From the IMG/VR virus record IMGVR_UViG_3300044986_000255, positions 1-34,780 of that record: DNA of 34,780 nt. One strand, written 5' to 3'. The notes below the pieces were generated by a model. The model worked only from the letters and a program-made list of their open reading frames with translations. It searched no databases and was not told the origin of the DNA. Numbering within the stretch: position 1 is the stretch's first letter; the number at the start of each line of letters is the position of its first letter. The stretch is from a virus. Positions 7,023 through 15,049 of this stretch are shown in pieces. The position numbers and the translations under genes were made by a program.

Positions 7023-9496
7023 TCGTAAAAAACGTTATAAGGTTGTGTATATTCGCTTCCATCTTCATAGAATAGAGTGAAATCAATTGTAAAATAGTTT
7101 CCTGTTGTTTCGTTTGAAACTATGTTTAATCCGTTATCTGTAATTAATTCATTTCCTGAGCTATCAATTAAATAAGTCGTTTCTTGAATAGGAGGGTAAC
7201 TGATAGTAACCAACTGACTTGCTCCACTTACTGTTTGTGAGTATTCCGTTAGTAATAATAAATCGTTTTCTGTTTCGTATCCAATACCATCTTCTGTATC
7301 TAATGATATTTCAAAGTTCATTTGCGCGCTACCACCATCAGGTGCAGGCATAATAAAAGACATTTGCCCGCCACTTTGCAAAGCATTTGGTAACGTTGCA
7401 TTGATAAGTTGTCTAAAATCGTGTAATAGATTTAATTCTACTTCACTTGTAGTTAGATTCTGTTTAATGTCGTTTATTATATATCTTTTATCTCTTATAA
7501 CTAAACGATCGTAAAGCTTAATCTTAGTTAGTAGCGACAAAGGAAAAGTAGTCGTAACGTTTGTAAGCCTATTTTTAGGATTCGTTAGCCCAAAGAAATA
7601 AGATGCGTAATATTGTGAAAAAAGATTGTTGTACAATGTAGTGTTATCCTTAACGCTTAACTCATTTGAAAAATGTATTGAATACCTTGTACCGTTTATT
7701 GTTGTTTCTTGAATGAATGGTCTGTAACCGCTTATAGTAGAAGTAACAACACCATCAGTCATTTTAAAATTCTTGGTTATTTTATCATCAACATATAACA
7801 ACAAAGGAGCTTGTATTTGTGGATTGTAAGCTTTATCTAAAGCATAACCAACGTACATATCAGTTGCTAACTTAACTGTTGATATATCTCCAAATTTTGT
7901 TTCTATTTTAAATTCACCATCTTCTAAATTTTCATCATAATAAATATAGTCTCCATATTCTCGTGATTGAGTAGAAGTTTTAGAATATTGTTCATTTAGA
8001 AAATTGTTAGTTTTCTCGTGTTTAAACTCATTCTTTTTGCTTAATGGTATTCTTGAAATGGTAATATCGTCAATGTCTACATATGGAGTTATATCATAAA
8101 TCTGACCTTTAGAATAAAAGTCGTTTAAAGGTATTAATTCAAATTCACTTTCAGATCTTGGTATGATTGTAAGGTTAAAAGTCTTTAAAATTGACGTTAT
8201 ATAATCCTCAAATGTCAAATCAGGTATATAATCATTTACGTTATATTGTTGCGCTGTAAATGTTTTAGATTGTAAATTAGAAACATATTTAAAAACTTGT
8301 GCATTGCTTCTATATACATTTCCACCATCAACATATACAAAACCATTACGAGCTATGTTAGCTGTCATCGTTCCTGTTAACGTTGTTGGATCTTCTGTTT
8401 GAATATAAAACGAATAATTACCTTTTACTAAAGATTGTAATTGACCACTAACAGCTATTATAGCTGTACCACTAACACCCTCAACCTCATAATAAAATTT
8501 GTTATTAATAAATATTTTAATGTATATTTTTGTAATACCTGAAGAACTCGTAAAATTAAAAGTTATATTATTAATAGTTGATTCCAAACCAACTACATTT
8601 TGAACACCAATAGTTGCATTTTGTAAATCAAATAAATCTTGCTCGTAAAATGGAAGCTCTAAAGGGGATGCAGTTGTATAGTATTTAGACAATGAAAACT
8701 GTTGACCTAATTGGTTAAACGCATTGTAATAAAGACGAATATCATTAAATACATTAAACTGCGAACCTGTGCGAGGTAATTTTTCTTTATCATTTTGAAA
8801 CCATAAAAAGGATTTAGTAAACCTTTTATCATTCAGAAATTCCCCAGTAAATGTCAATCCACATTTAGTTGCTATTTTGTTTAAAATTGTTTTGCTTCTA
8901 ATTGCAGGATTTAATTCTAAATAATCAATAGCTCCAGCAGTTGTACTAATATCGTTTGAATTTGCTAATCCATAATTCCAAACTCTATTTTGTTTTGTAG
9001 ATATTAATGGAAAAGCTAAATCTAAATCACTTGAAGTATTAATATATCCAATAGTATTTGATAAATTGTTAGTGAAATTCAAATCACTGAAATCCAAATC
9101 AACTAACTTAAATTTTTCAAACTTATCCTTTAATGATATAACAAGACCGTAAAATGTAATTGTATAACTTTCTATTTTGTCGTTTACTATGTTAGCTTTC
9201 TCGATTGCTATTTTCCCACTTTTAAATGGGCTTAAATCTATTTCAATGTATGCGTTACGTCTATAATTTGGATTTATTGAAGTGTCAACAGCATTCTCAT
9301 AATAATGCTTAAAAATTCTATTATTTTCTGAACTCGCAGGAATGGTAAATGTTTGACTAAAATCAGTAAACACCTTTGAAATATCTTGTACATTCTGTAT
9401 TGAACTATTAATGATGATTTCCTCATCTTGGAATAGCTCGATTTTGTCATATACTCCTGCAGTTTCGTTTTCAATCCAAATATCAACTTGTCTCAT
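7019..9496 (-). CDS. Large tail protein, probable baseplate hub or tail-tip component
   Basis: At 825 residues this is the largest protein in the window. It is rich in beta strands, Asn, Thr and Tyr. It begins MRQVDIWIENETAGVYDKIE and contains the pattern KVFTDFSQTFTIPASSENNRIF near residue 40, which I associate with a family of large tail proteins of Bacteroidetes phages. Its middle part (YNVNDYIPDLTFEDYITSIL) resembles hub proteins that assemble under the tail tube. Its upstream neighbour starts at 10587 and overlaps it by 4 bases. No hydrolase motif is visible. The tail-tip role is inferred from size and position between tail genes and the tape measure. Confidence 0.65.
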   Translation of the reverse strand: MRQVDIWIENETAGVYDKIELFQDEEIIINSSIQNVQDISKVFTDFSQTFTIPASSENNRIFKHYYENAVDTSINPNYRRNAYIEIDLSPFKSGKIAIEKANIVNDKIESYTITFYGLVISLKDKFEKFKLVDLDFSDLNFTNNLSNTIGYINTSSDLDLAFPLISTKQNRVWNYGLANSNDISTTAGAIDYLELNPAIRSKTILNKIATKCGLTFTGEFLNDKRFTKSFLWFQNDKEKLPRTGSQFNVFNDIRLYYNAFNQLGQQFSLSKYYTTASPLELPFYEQDLFDLQNATIGVQNVVGLESTINNITFNFTSSSGITKIYIKIFINNKFYYEVEGVSGTAIIAVSGQLQSLVKGNYSFYIQTEDPTTLTGTMTANIARNGFVYVDGGNVYRSNAQVFKYVSNLQSKTFTAQQYNVNDYIPDLTFEDYITSILKTFNLTIIPRSESEFELIPLNDFYSKGQIYDITPYVDIDDITISRIPLSKKNEFKHEKTNNFLNEQYSKTSTQSREYGDYIYYDENLEDGEFKIETKFGDISTVKLATDMYVGYALDKAYNPQIQAPLLLYVDDKITKNFKMTDGVVTSTISGYRPFIQETTINGTRYSIHFSNELSVKDNTTLYNNLFSQYYASYFFGLTNPKNRLTNVTTTFPLSLLTKIKLYDRLVIRDKRYIINDIKQNLTTSEVELNLLHDFRQLINATLPNALQSGGQMSFIMPAPDGGSAQMNFEISLDTEDGIGYETENDLLLLTEYSQTVSGASQLVTISYPPIQETTYLIDSSGNELITDNGLNIVSNETTGNYFTIDFTLFYEDGSEYTQPYNVFYE

Positions 9497-10587
9497 TTTA
9501 CATTCTGTATTAAATCGTAAGCTAATTCAAACTCCATTTGGTAACTAAATTGTTTGTTGTTCAAGTGTTTAAACAATTCTGTTTTATCTGTTTTCAAAAT
9601 CGCAGGTTTACCATCTATTAAAACTCTTTCACTTAACATCAACTCTTCTATTTGGAAGTTACTATCTTCTTCCATCCAACCTGTATTTAATGTAAAAGTT
9701 TTGCGTCCTGTCTTATTAAAGATTTTAGATACTCCATAAATTGGGTCGTAATTCCATGAAGTTTGTTTAATATTATACTGCTTTGAAGTAGTAGAAATAT
9801 TTTCATTTGAAGATTTAAAGAACCATAGAAAATTCCACATACCAAACTTATCTATGTAATCAATTTTAACAGGTGTATATTTGCATTCAAGTATAGGTTT
9901 AAATGTAAATGTTTTTAAAACAGTAGAGCCATTTTTTAATTCTAAAATATTCCCACTGAAATAATTTCCACTTAAAACTTTTGGTATCACTCTAAATTGA
10001 GAAGGATTAGAACTACTTGTACTTAAATCAACAGTCGTAACAACACCCTCTATTAAATCTGTATAAACTGCAGATGTAATAGCTGAAGTTCCGTTATATT
10101 TATGAATTCCAATATGCCCTATTCTTCCAATTGTATTTGAATCAGGATAGTAATAATATACACCTGATTTAGCATAAATACCAGCTATTGCATTATCTGC
10201 ATTGGCATAATCTTCAAATGAATTATATCCATTTGTCGCAACACCTTTATAAAATGTTCCTAATAAATATCCATCTCCTAAATCATAATATGCAAACACC
10301 TCAAAATAACAATATTCGTAATTGTCTAATGGAGCTGTATTCGTCAATGATGGCTGCGGTGAAGAATTACTTATAAACTCTCTACAATATGGTGAAATAT
10401 CAAATGTAATTTCTGTTAAATTACTGCTTGGAATTGGTTTGCTTAAAGTATATTGAGGTGAAGCAGGAATTGTATTAATTGTATTAGACAAATATATTTC
10501 AACTTTACCTGACACTTGACCTTCTTCGTTTATACTTACAATATAAGGTGATCTCGCGTAAATTCTTGCTGTTACTGATGAACTCAT
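9493..10587 (-). CDS. Tail protein, distal-tail-like (364 aa)
   Basis: This beta-rich protein of 364 residues lies between a tail completion candidate and the 825-residue tail protein, with 4-base overlaps at both ends. The opening (TARIYARSPYIVSINEEGQV, then KVEIYLSN) and the central FGMWNFLWFFKSSNEN match a group of Bacteroidetes phage tail proteins, as I recall them. A C-terminal segment (NTGWMEEDSNFQIEELMLSE) precedes a strand-rich end. It may form the ring that connects the tail tube to the hub. I see no enzymatic motif, and a receptor-binding role cannot be excluded. Confidence 0.6.
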   Translation of the reverse strand: MSSSVTARIYARSPYIVSINEEGQVSGKVEIYLSNTINTIPASPQYTLSKPIPSSNLTEITFDISPYCREFISNSSPQPSLTNTAPLDNYEYCYFEVFAYYDLGDGYLLGTFYKGVATNGYNSFEDYANADNAIAGIYAKSGVYYYYPDSNTIGRIGHIGIHKYNGTSAITSAVYTDLIEGVVTTVDLSTSSSNPSQFRVIPKVLSGNYFSGNILELKNGSTVLKTFTFKPILECKYTPVKIDYIDKFGMWNFLWFFKSSNENISTTSKQYNIKQTSWNYDPIYGVSKIFNKTGRKTFTLNTGWMEEDSNFQIEELMLSERVLIDGKPAILKTDKTELFKHLNNKQFSYQMEFELAYDLIQNVK

Positions 10588-11111
10588 TTTAATTGTTGTT
10601 TAAGTAATTCTTCTAATACTAAACCATATCTATCAACTATATCATTCGGTAATCTTTCAAATGCTTTGTTAAATGGCTTTGTAAAGAAATAACTTGGTTT
10701 TAACCCTTTGTTGTAGATAGCACGTGTAATAATAAAAGCTGTTTGTTCGTAGCTTAAAAAACGTCCTTTGATGTCTTTAAATTGTATTCTCTTTGCTTTT
10801 ACCCAACCTCTTATACCTTCTGTTAATCCTCCTTTTGGTCCTGTTCCAGTTCCAAATTTATAAGGTGAGTTAGGCGCACGATTGCTTGAAATTTTACCTT
10901 TTACTCCTTGGTCTTGGTAGCTTCCATGATCTTCCATTTCAAAATACAAGCCAATAGACGACCCTTTTTTACTTGCGAATGTTTCTCCATTGATTGAGTT
11001 ATAAAGCTTCTTAGAAACGTTTTTCCCCCCTCTCGTTAAGTTAGCACGTGATTGACTTACAACGTACTTTTTAAAGCGTTCTAATTCATCTATTATATCA
11101 TCTCTTAGCAT
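10584..11111 (-). CDS. Tail completion or neck protein (HK97 gp10-like, tentative)
   Basis: The 175-residue basic protein starts MLRDDIIDELERFKKYVVSQ, an N-terminal helix of the kind seen in head-tail joining and minor tail proteins. It then has a Gly and Lys rich middle (GTGTGPKGGLTEGIRGWVKA) and a C-terminal FTKPFNKAFERLPNDIV. Many small phage genes of this length between connector and tail tube genes have such a layout. It overlaps the previous gene by 7 bases and the next by 4. The family call is tentative; the neighbourhood is the main support. Confidence 0.5.
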   Translation of the reverse strand: MLRDDIIDELERFKKYVVSQSRANLTRGGKNVSKKLYNSINGETFASKKGSSIGLYFEMEDHGSYQDQGVKGKISSNRAPNSPYKFGTGTGPKGGLTEGIRGWVKAKRIQFKDIKGRFLSYEQTAFIITRAIYNKGLKPSYFFTKPFNKAFERLPNDIVDRYGLVLEELLKQQLK

Positions 11112-11563
11112 ATTGTCCCATTATTGTAAAGAGCAACGTCTAAAGTCAAAGTGCACCCTGCAACCTTATCTACAAACCTATCTGAAAAATATTCGATATT
11201 TGCGCTTTCATCAACTAACTGCATTCCGTTATTATAAAAAGCACCACGTCTAAATAGTTCATAGATTCTTATCGCTTGTTCATTCATTTGGTTTATTATG
11301 TCATCCTCGTTGTCGTGCGAGTAATACACGTGTGAACTTTCTTTTTTGTTGTGATCCAATATGTCCATCAGAATAAAAGACACGTTATAAACGATTGTAC
11401 TGCTTTCTATTCGTGAATTGTTAATAGATATGTGGCAAATTGGATAAAGTGATACCTTTTGCAAATCCACTTGATCAATACCTCCCTTTGTTATCGTGTT
11501 GATAAATGGTTCTACTTCTAAAATAGTCTTTAGTTTATCTATTAGCGTGTAATATCCTATCAT
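11105..11563 (-). CDS. Probable tail terminator or tail completion protein (152 aa)
   Basis: This 152-residue protein has the alternating helix and strand pattern of tail terminator-like proteins: an N-terminal helix (TLIDKLKTILEVEPFINTIT), a strand (LYPICHISINNS), and a helix (NQMNEQAIRIYELFRRG) followed by C-terminal strands (GCTLTLDVALYNN). It lies directly after the frameshifted open frame and overlaps it by 29 bases, and it is followed by a completion candidate. No catalytic residues are visible. The role is inferred from size and gene order. Confidence 0.5.
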   Translation of the reverse strand: MIGYYTLIDKLKTILEVEPFINTITKGGIDQVDLQKVSLYPICHISINNSRIESSTIVYNVSFILMDILDHNKKESSHVYYSHDNEDDIINQMNEQAIRIYELFRRGAFYNNGMQLVDESANIEYFSDRFVDKVAGCTLTLDVALYNNGTIC

Positions 11564-11804
11564 TTTCTTGCTGTATTATTTTGTTTAAATCGTGTTTATA
11601 TGTCAATAGTGTAAGGCACTTGTGTAATCCTTGCCTTGTAACTTCGTCAAACTTTGTAACGTCTCCGTTAGCGAGATCATAGATTGAGTGATACCATCCC
11701 CACTGCTTGCTAAATTGTCCTTTTGCTGTATAGTCTGGAGTTCCCTCGTCTGCACTTCCAAATAGTTTGGGATAGCTTTCAACAATTCGAGACCTAAAGT
11801 CCAA
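11535..11804 (-). CDS. -1 frame extension of the candidate tail assembly chaperone (252 aa fusion)
   Basis: This frame of 89 codons has no convincing start of its own: its first codon is TTG directly at the T9 run. It is reached by a -1 slip on that run from the 229-residue gene, giving a 252-residue fusion (163 + 89 residues). The segment GWYHSIYDLANGDVTKFDEV and LTLLTYKHDLNKIIQQENDR looks like a conserved domain rather than a shadow. The competing zero frame over the same 200 bases is low in complexity (LETLQSLTKLQGKDYT). Tail assembly chaperones of long-tailed phages commonly use this device. A sequencing error in the T9 run could also explain the two frames. Confidence 0.65.
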   Translation of the reverse strand: MDFRSRIVESYPKLFGSADEGTPDYTAKGQFSKQWGWYHSIYDLANGDVTKFDEVTRQGLHKCLTLLTYKHDLNKIIQQENDRILHANR

Positions 11805-12292
11805 AAAAAAACCTGCGCTGATAATGCAATATTTAAAGGTGTGTATTTTAATACCTCTGTAAAGTCTTTTCCTCTGTCCTTTGATTCGATAGTATACAAA
11901 TCTTTTTTACGTTCCTTAATCGGTCTATAAAGTATAGATAAAGCTTTGTGCAACTTGTTTACGTCTGTAATGTTTGCCTCTATGTCCACATACTCTTCAA
12001 AACTTATTTCCTCCAAGTTAGGAATGAATCCAAACTCTATACCTTCAATAGTGAATCTTTGAACGAATGCTCTCGGCTCTTCAAATATCTTCTTAAAATG
12101 TGACATCAACTCATTTATAGTTGTTGCTTTCATGCTTACGATATTCGCTAAAGATACATTACAAAATATTTCAATCATCTTTTGAGTGATGAACGTAGCG
12201 TCTTCATTTGTTGTTGTTATCGTGTTGTACTTCTGATATTGTTTAAGTGTTATTTCGCTTAAATTATCAGGCACGTTTAATTCTATCTTCAT
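11603..12292 (-). CDS. Candidate tail assembly chaperone, zero-frame product
   Basis: The 229-residue product starts MKIELNVPDNLSEITLKQYQ. It has a helical core with FVQRFTIEGIEFGFIPNLEE and FEEYVDIEANITDVNKLHKA, a pattern common to a family that follows the terminase in Bacteroidetes phages. At codons 161-163 it reads GTT TTT TTT, then TGG, through a run of nine T. Without slippage it continues for about 66 residues to a stop at 11603. With a -1 slip it would join the domain described at 11535-11804. Tail assembly chaperones coat the tape measure during assembly. The usual place is next to the tape measure gene; here several tail genes intervene, so the role is less certain than the frameshift. 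Confidence 0.6.
   Translation of the reverse strand: MKIELNVPDNLSEITLKQYQKYNTITTTNEDATFITQKMIEIFCNVSLANIVSMKATTINELMSHFKKIFEEPRAFVQRFTIEGIEFGFIPNLEEISFEEYVDIEANITDVNKLHKALSILYRPIKERKKDLYTIESKDRGKDFTEVLKYTPLNIALSAQVFFWTLGLELLKAIPNYLEVQTRELQTIQQKDNLASSGDGITQSMISLTETLQSLTKLQGKDYTSALHY
11803..11811 (-). promoter_or_regulatory. Candidate -1 ribosomal frameshift site (T9 run)
   Basis: The minus strand carries nine consecutive T, and the zero-frame codons here are GTT, TTT, TTT, TGG. The heptamer T TTT TTT fits the X XXY YYZ rule perfectly. A -1 slip switches to a frame that is open for 89 codons. I did not find an obvious stimulatory stem by eye. Confidence 0.6.
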
Positions 12293-12302
12293 AATATATT
12301 AA

Positions 12303-13520
12303 CTATCTAATTCCTATTTTGTAGTTACCATGATTTGGTTTAGCTAACTGATATGAAACAGCATATCTCAAGGCATCAATAGCATGGTTGTACATATCAA
12401 TCGGTGTCTCACTCTTTTTTTCTAACCAACAATAATTATTTAACTCTTTAATCAAATCAACACTATCCTCACTAATTACTAAATCATAATCTTTTAGTAG
12501 TCTTATTCCATCGTTTACACTTCCAGCACCTTTAACACAATCAACTACAACTAAACCTTTACTCTTCATTTCTGCAATGGTTAATTTTTCGGCATGGTCT
12601 GCTACAATTAAACTTTTCTCACAAAACTTTTTATTAAGCTCTACTATTTGAGTAGGTGTTAAATCTGATTTATAGTAGCAAAGTTCAATGTAAATCTTTT
12701 TATTTGTTTTATCAATTGAAGTTTTAACCAATGTAGTAGGGTCTACTGAACCAAAGTCTTGACCAAAAACAATGGTACCACAATTAACAAAGCTACCTAT
12801 TGACCAATTATTAAATATTACACCCTCAGCTTTATCTAACCAACCACCAAGAATTGTGTGTTTAAACTTGTCAGGTCTTTCTACTTTCATTCGTTCAATC
12901 TGTGATAAATAAGATTGAGAAATATTTTCGATGTTATCTAAGTAGGTAGTATGAATAAATGTAGTGTCATTCTTCTGTGTGTTTTCTCCTCCATTAATAC
13001 CATTTTGTTCAAAGAATTTTCTATAAATAAAATGCTCTTTTGTCGTTGGATTGAGTACAAGTATAACTCTATTGTGTTTAGTCTTAACACGTATTGAAAA
13101 ATCAATCTTATCAAATGTATCTTCATCTTGTAGCTCTTCAGCTTCATCAAGTACCCAAGTAGTAACACCTGACAAAGATTTTAAATTTGCTGTTTGATTT
13201 CCTGAACTTGTTTTGATACCCTTAAATAAAATCCTACTTCCTGTATCTAAATTAATTATTTCATCTTTGGTAACATGGAATTTGTGTTCAAGATTTAGTA
13301 TTTCAATCTTTTCTAAAAACTCAGGAATAATTGAAACTTGTGCGGAAGTTAATGTATAACGTGTAAACAAAATAACATGACCACTCTCAAATGTTAATAG
13401 CAATAGAAATACATTAAGCGAAAAAGACTTACCGCTTCCCCTACCTCCTGTTACTACATAATACCGACTATTCTTTTCAAATAATGGTACGTATTTAGTC
13501 TTTAAATCTAACAAGTTCAC
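12303..13520 (-). CDS. terL: Terminase large subunit
   Basis: This 405-residue protein is the packaging motor ATPase and nuclease that docks on the portal. Walker A is GGRGSGKS (about residues 25-32) and Walker B is VLDEAEE (about 123-129). The ATPase coupling region is followed by a C-terminal RNase H-like nuclease domain that starts with FGQDFGSVDPTT and ends with YNHAIDALRYAVSYQL, both carrying acidic metal-binding candidates. The start is a GTG at 13520, inside the end of the small subunit (26-base overlap), as is usual for terminase pairs. Length fits phage TerL (400-550). Confidence 0.93.
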   Translation of the reverse strand: MNLLDLKTKYVPLFEKNSRYYVVTGGRGSGKSFSLNVFLLLLTFESGHVILFTRYTLTSAQVSIIPEFLEKIEILNLEHKFHVTKDEIINLDTGSRILFKGIKTSSGNQTANLKSLSGVTTWVLDEAEELQDEDTFDKIDFSIRVKTKHNRVILVLNPTTKEHFIYRKFFEQNGINGGENTQKNDTTFIHTTYLDNIENISQSYLSQIERMKVERPDKFKHTILGGWLDKAEGVIFNNWSIGSFVNCGTIVFGQDFGSVDPTTLVKTSIDKTNKKIYIELCYYKSDLTPTQIVELNKKFCEKSLIVADHAEKLTIAEMKSKGLVVVDCVKGAGSVNDGIRLLKDYDLVISEDSVDLIKELNNYCWLEKKSETPIDMYNHAIDALRYAVSYQLAKPNHGNYKIGIR

Positions 13521-13773
13521 TAATATTAAAATCAGTCAAATTAATATTATTATCAACTGTTTCTTTTGGTTTACCAAATAAATGTTCAGCTAAAAAAATT
13601 TGACCTCTTGTAGTACCGTATAAATCTATAATAAATTTTTCTTTTGCTTCCTCATCTGTTTCAACAGAATGATAACCTTTAAGAGCTTTAACAATTAAAT
13701 CAGTAACTCTTTTTTCTTCTGCTACTGGTTTTCTACCTGCTCCTTCTCTTTTACCGCCTCTTTGTTTTTCCAT
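13495..13773 (-). CDS. terS: Terminase small subunit
   Basis: The 92-residue protein starts with a basic motif (GGKREGAGRKPVAEEKR) that is common at the N-terminus of small terminases. It is followed by helical segments (VTDLIVKALKGYHS, EKFIIDLYGTTRGQIFLAEHLFGKPKE). The small subunit recognises the packaging site and loads the large subunit. It overlaps the GTG start of the large subunit by 26 bases, which supports coupled translation. It is shorter than many TerS proteins but ends naturally. It follows the two micro-ORFs. Confidence 0.85.
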   Translation of the reverse strand: MEKQRGGKREGAGRKPVAEEKRVTDLIVKALKGYHSVETDEEAKEKFIIDLYGTTRGQIFLAEHLFGKPKETVDNNINLTDFNISELVRFKD

Positions 13774-13787
13774 TGATTTTTTTTTGT

Positions 13788-13871
13788 TTATTCAAATGCT
13801 ATATAGTACAAATACATGAATAGTATCGTCCATGATAGCATTAAAAATATTATAGCTAATAAGTAGTTCAT
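13788..13871 (-). CDS. Single-span membrane micropeptide (27 aa)
   Basis: The ATG at 13871 overlaps the stop of the preceding micro-ORF (TAATG). The 27-residue product (MNYLLAIIFLMLSWTILFMY, then LYYIAFE) is one long hydrophobic helix with no charged residue until the end. The gene fills the gap before the small terminase. The coupling and the membrane character support it, but there is no independent evidence of translation. A role in late membrane events is speculative. Confidence 0.45.
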   Translation of the reverse strand: MNYLLAIIFLMLSWTILFMYLYYIAFE

Positions 13872-13957
13872 TAGTTTAAAAAATATATTATTTCAATACC
13901 TCCAAAATAAAACTCATTCTCTATATAAATGTAGTTATACAATTCTTTAATATTCAT
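13871..13957 (-). CDS. Micropeptide coupled to a membrane micropeptide (28 aa)
   Basis: The ATG at 13955-13957 lies within the last codons of the 120-residue gene, and the TAA shares bases with the ATG of the next micro-ORF. The product (MNIKELYNYIYIENEFYFGG, then IEIIYFLN) is rich in Tyr, Ile and Glu. The tight nesting on both sides is the only support. Confidence 0.35.
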   Translation of the reverse strand: MNIKELYNYIYIENEFYFGGIEIIYFLN

Positions 13958-14309
13958 TATACAATCTCATTAATTGGTGCAACCTATCCGCTAAACAAGA
14001 ACCGCAGGTAGTATATTCTACTTTTGTTTTCATTACTCGTGCATATATCTTGTTTATTGCATTTTGTTCTACTGGTGATATAGTAACAGGCTTTCTTTCC
14101 TTATACGCGCTTAGAATCTCTAATTCGTTTTCATTAAAGCATTCAGGTTTCTTGTATGGAAATAGTTTGTTAAGTGTTTCTTTTCGTTTATCGCAACCAC
14201 AATCTAAACCAGTAATTTCTGAAACCTTATCTACAACTGACTTAATTCCTGTTGCTTCGGTGAACTTTTCAATTGAATCTCCGAGTCCTTTTGATTTTCT
14301 TCTTGCCAT
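13947..14309 (-). CDS. Zinc-binding-like conserved protein next to the sigma-like gene (120 aa)
   Basis: This 120-residue protein has a basic N-terminus (MARRKSKGLGD), a central LDCGCDKRKETLNKLFPYKK and a C-terminal TTCGSCLADRLHQLMRLYNE. The two Cys-x-Cys or Cys-x-x-Cys pairs (CGC at about 37-39, CGSC at about 101-104) probably bind zinc. Similar proteins occur before the terminase genes of Bacteroidetes phages, as I recall. It starts 79 bases inside the 3' end of the sigma-like gene, in another frame. This long overlap ties its expression to the sigma-like factor. I infer a regulatory or packaging role only from this position. Confidence 0.7.
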   Translation of the reverse strand: MARRKSKGLGDSIEKFTEATGIKSVVDKVSEITGLDCGCDKRKETLNKLFPYKKPECFNENELEILSAYKERKPVTISPVEQNAINKIYARVMKTKVEYTTCGSCLADRLHQLMRLYNEY

Positions 14310-14782
14310 AATCTATGTTGTATTTGTTCTCTGCAATGTTTTAAGGTTGCAAAGATAGTTTTTAGTGATATGTTAGTGTCTCGTGCTATGTCACGCATTG
14401 ATAAATCAGTTGTGGTGTATAGTTGCCAAAGCATTAAGTCAAACCAATGGAAGTCTTTTTTTGTTTCTTCCTCTGTATTGTATACTTTTTCCCACTTTCG
14501 TTTTAGCTCCATATGGTCCTCTTGAACTAAATCTCTGATTAAATCAATGTTTATATGCTCTTTGTTAAGTCTATGATAGTCAAAGTAAAGGTTTCGTAGT
14601 ATCACCCAACAATATACTTTGTTCGGTTGGTTGTTTTCGATAACCTTAACTACTTTGTTGTTGTATACTTTCATGTAGAAATCTTGAACAATATCATCAT
14701 AATGTTCTGAGTGACCGAAGGAACGTACTATACGTTTCCAATCTTCGTCATGTCGTGCTAAAATGTCTAAATGTGCGTTCAC
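14231..14782 (-). CDS. Sigma-70-like transcription factor, candidate late gene activator
   Basis: This 183-residue protein has a region-2-like part (YDDIVQDFYMKVYNN near residue 28, then VYCWVILRNLYFDYHRLN near 56). It also has a C-terminal helix-turn-helix of region-4 type (LSMRDIARDTNISLKTIFAT, about residues 124-143) followed by LKHCREQIQHRL. Together they resemble small phage-encoded ECF-like sigma factors. It starts with GTG at 14782, just after a terminator hairpin that marks the end of the early operon, and it leads the terminase and structural genes. It could direct host RNA polymerase to late promoters. The C-terminal tail (from about residue 160) is polar and overlaps the next gene. 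Confidence 0.72.
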   Translation of the reverse strand: MNAHLDILARHDEDWKRIVRSFGHSEHYDDIVQDFYMKVYNNKVVKVIENNQPNKVYCWVILRNLYFDYHRLNKEHINIDLIRDLVQEDHMELKRKWEKVYNTEEETKKDFHWFDLMLWQLYTTTDLSMRDIARDTNISLKTIFATLKHCREQIQHRLWQEENQKDSEIQLKSSPKQQELSQL

Positions 14783-14796
14783 GTGTTAAATATAAT

Positions 14797-14829
14797 AAAA
14801 AATCCCCACACCAATATAGATGTGAGGAT
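14797..14829 (-). terminator. Intrinsic terminator at the early-late boundary
   Basis: On the minus strand ATCCTCACATC (14829-14819) pairs with GGTGTGGGGAT (14812-14802) over 11 pairs, with a 6-base loop, and is followed by six T. It closes the early operon after the gene ending at 14861. It also lies about 15 bases downstream of the start point predicted for the promoter at 14849-14856, so it could block that promoter's transcripts too. Confidence 0.88.
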
Positions 14830-14848
14830 AAAACCATTTAAAAGCATA

Positions 14849-14856
14849 CAAATATA
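14849..14856 (-). promoter_or_regulatory. Candidate promoter -7 element (TATATTTG)
   Basis: The octamer matches the Bacteroidetes TAnnTTTG consensus exactly. It lies just after the last early gene and before the terminator at 14797-14829 and the sigma-like gene. No strong -33 TTTG is evident at the expected distance, so the site may be weak or may need an activator. Confidence 0.5.
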
Positions 14857-14860
14857 CTAA

Positions 14861-15049
14861 CTATGATCCACAACTGAGGCAAATATCTCCATCTTCTTCG
14901 TCAATTTCTTCAATTGTCTTATTAGTTTCAAGTGATAATTGTTTTTTAAGCTCGTAAATTTGTGCTTGAGTTTCGCAATCTTCCAACAATTCCCCTGTTA
15001 AAGTTGCTTTTAACACTTCAATTTTATTTCTTATTTCTTGCTCTTCCAT
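14861..15049 (-). CDS. Small acidic protein with C-terminal cysteine pair (62 aa)
   Basis: This 62-residue protein is helical in the first two thirds (IRNKIEVLKATLTGELLEDC). It ends in an acidic tail with a Cys-x-x-Cys pair (EEDGDICLSCGS), which suggests zinc binding with a partner. It is the last gene before the boundary terminator and starts on the last base of the upstream stop. I do not recognise a named family. Confidence 0.65.
   Translation of the reverse strand: MEEQEIRNKIEVLKATLTGELLEDCETQAQIYELKKQLSLETNKTIEEIDEEDGDICLSCGS

Noticed and set aside
14350-14357. TATCTTTG inside the sigma-like gene, upstream of the 120-residue gene
   Set aside because: It has no -33 partner and is within coding sequence. 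It could be real but cannot be supported.
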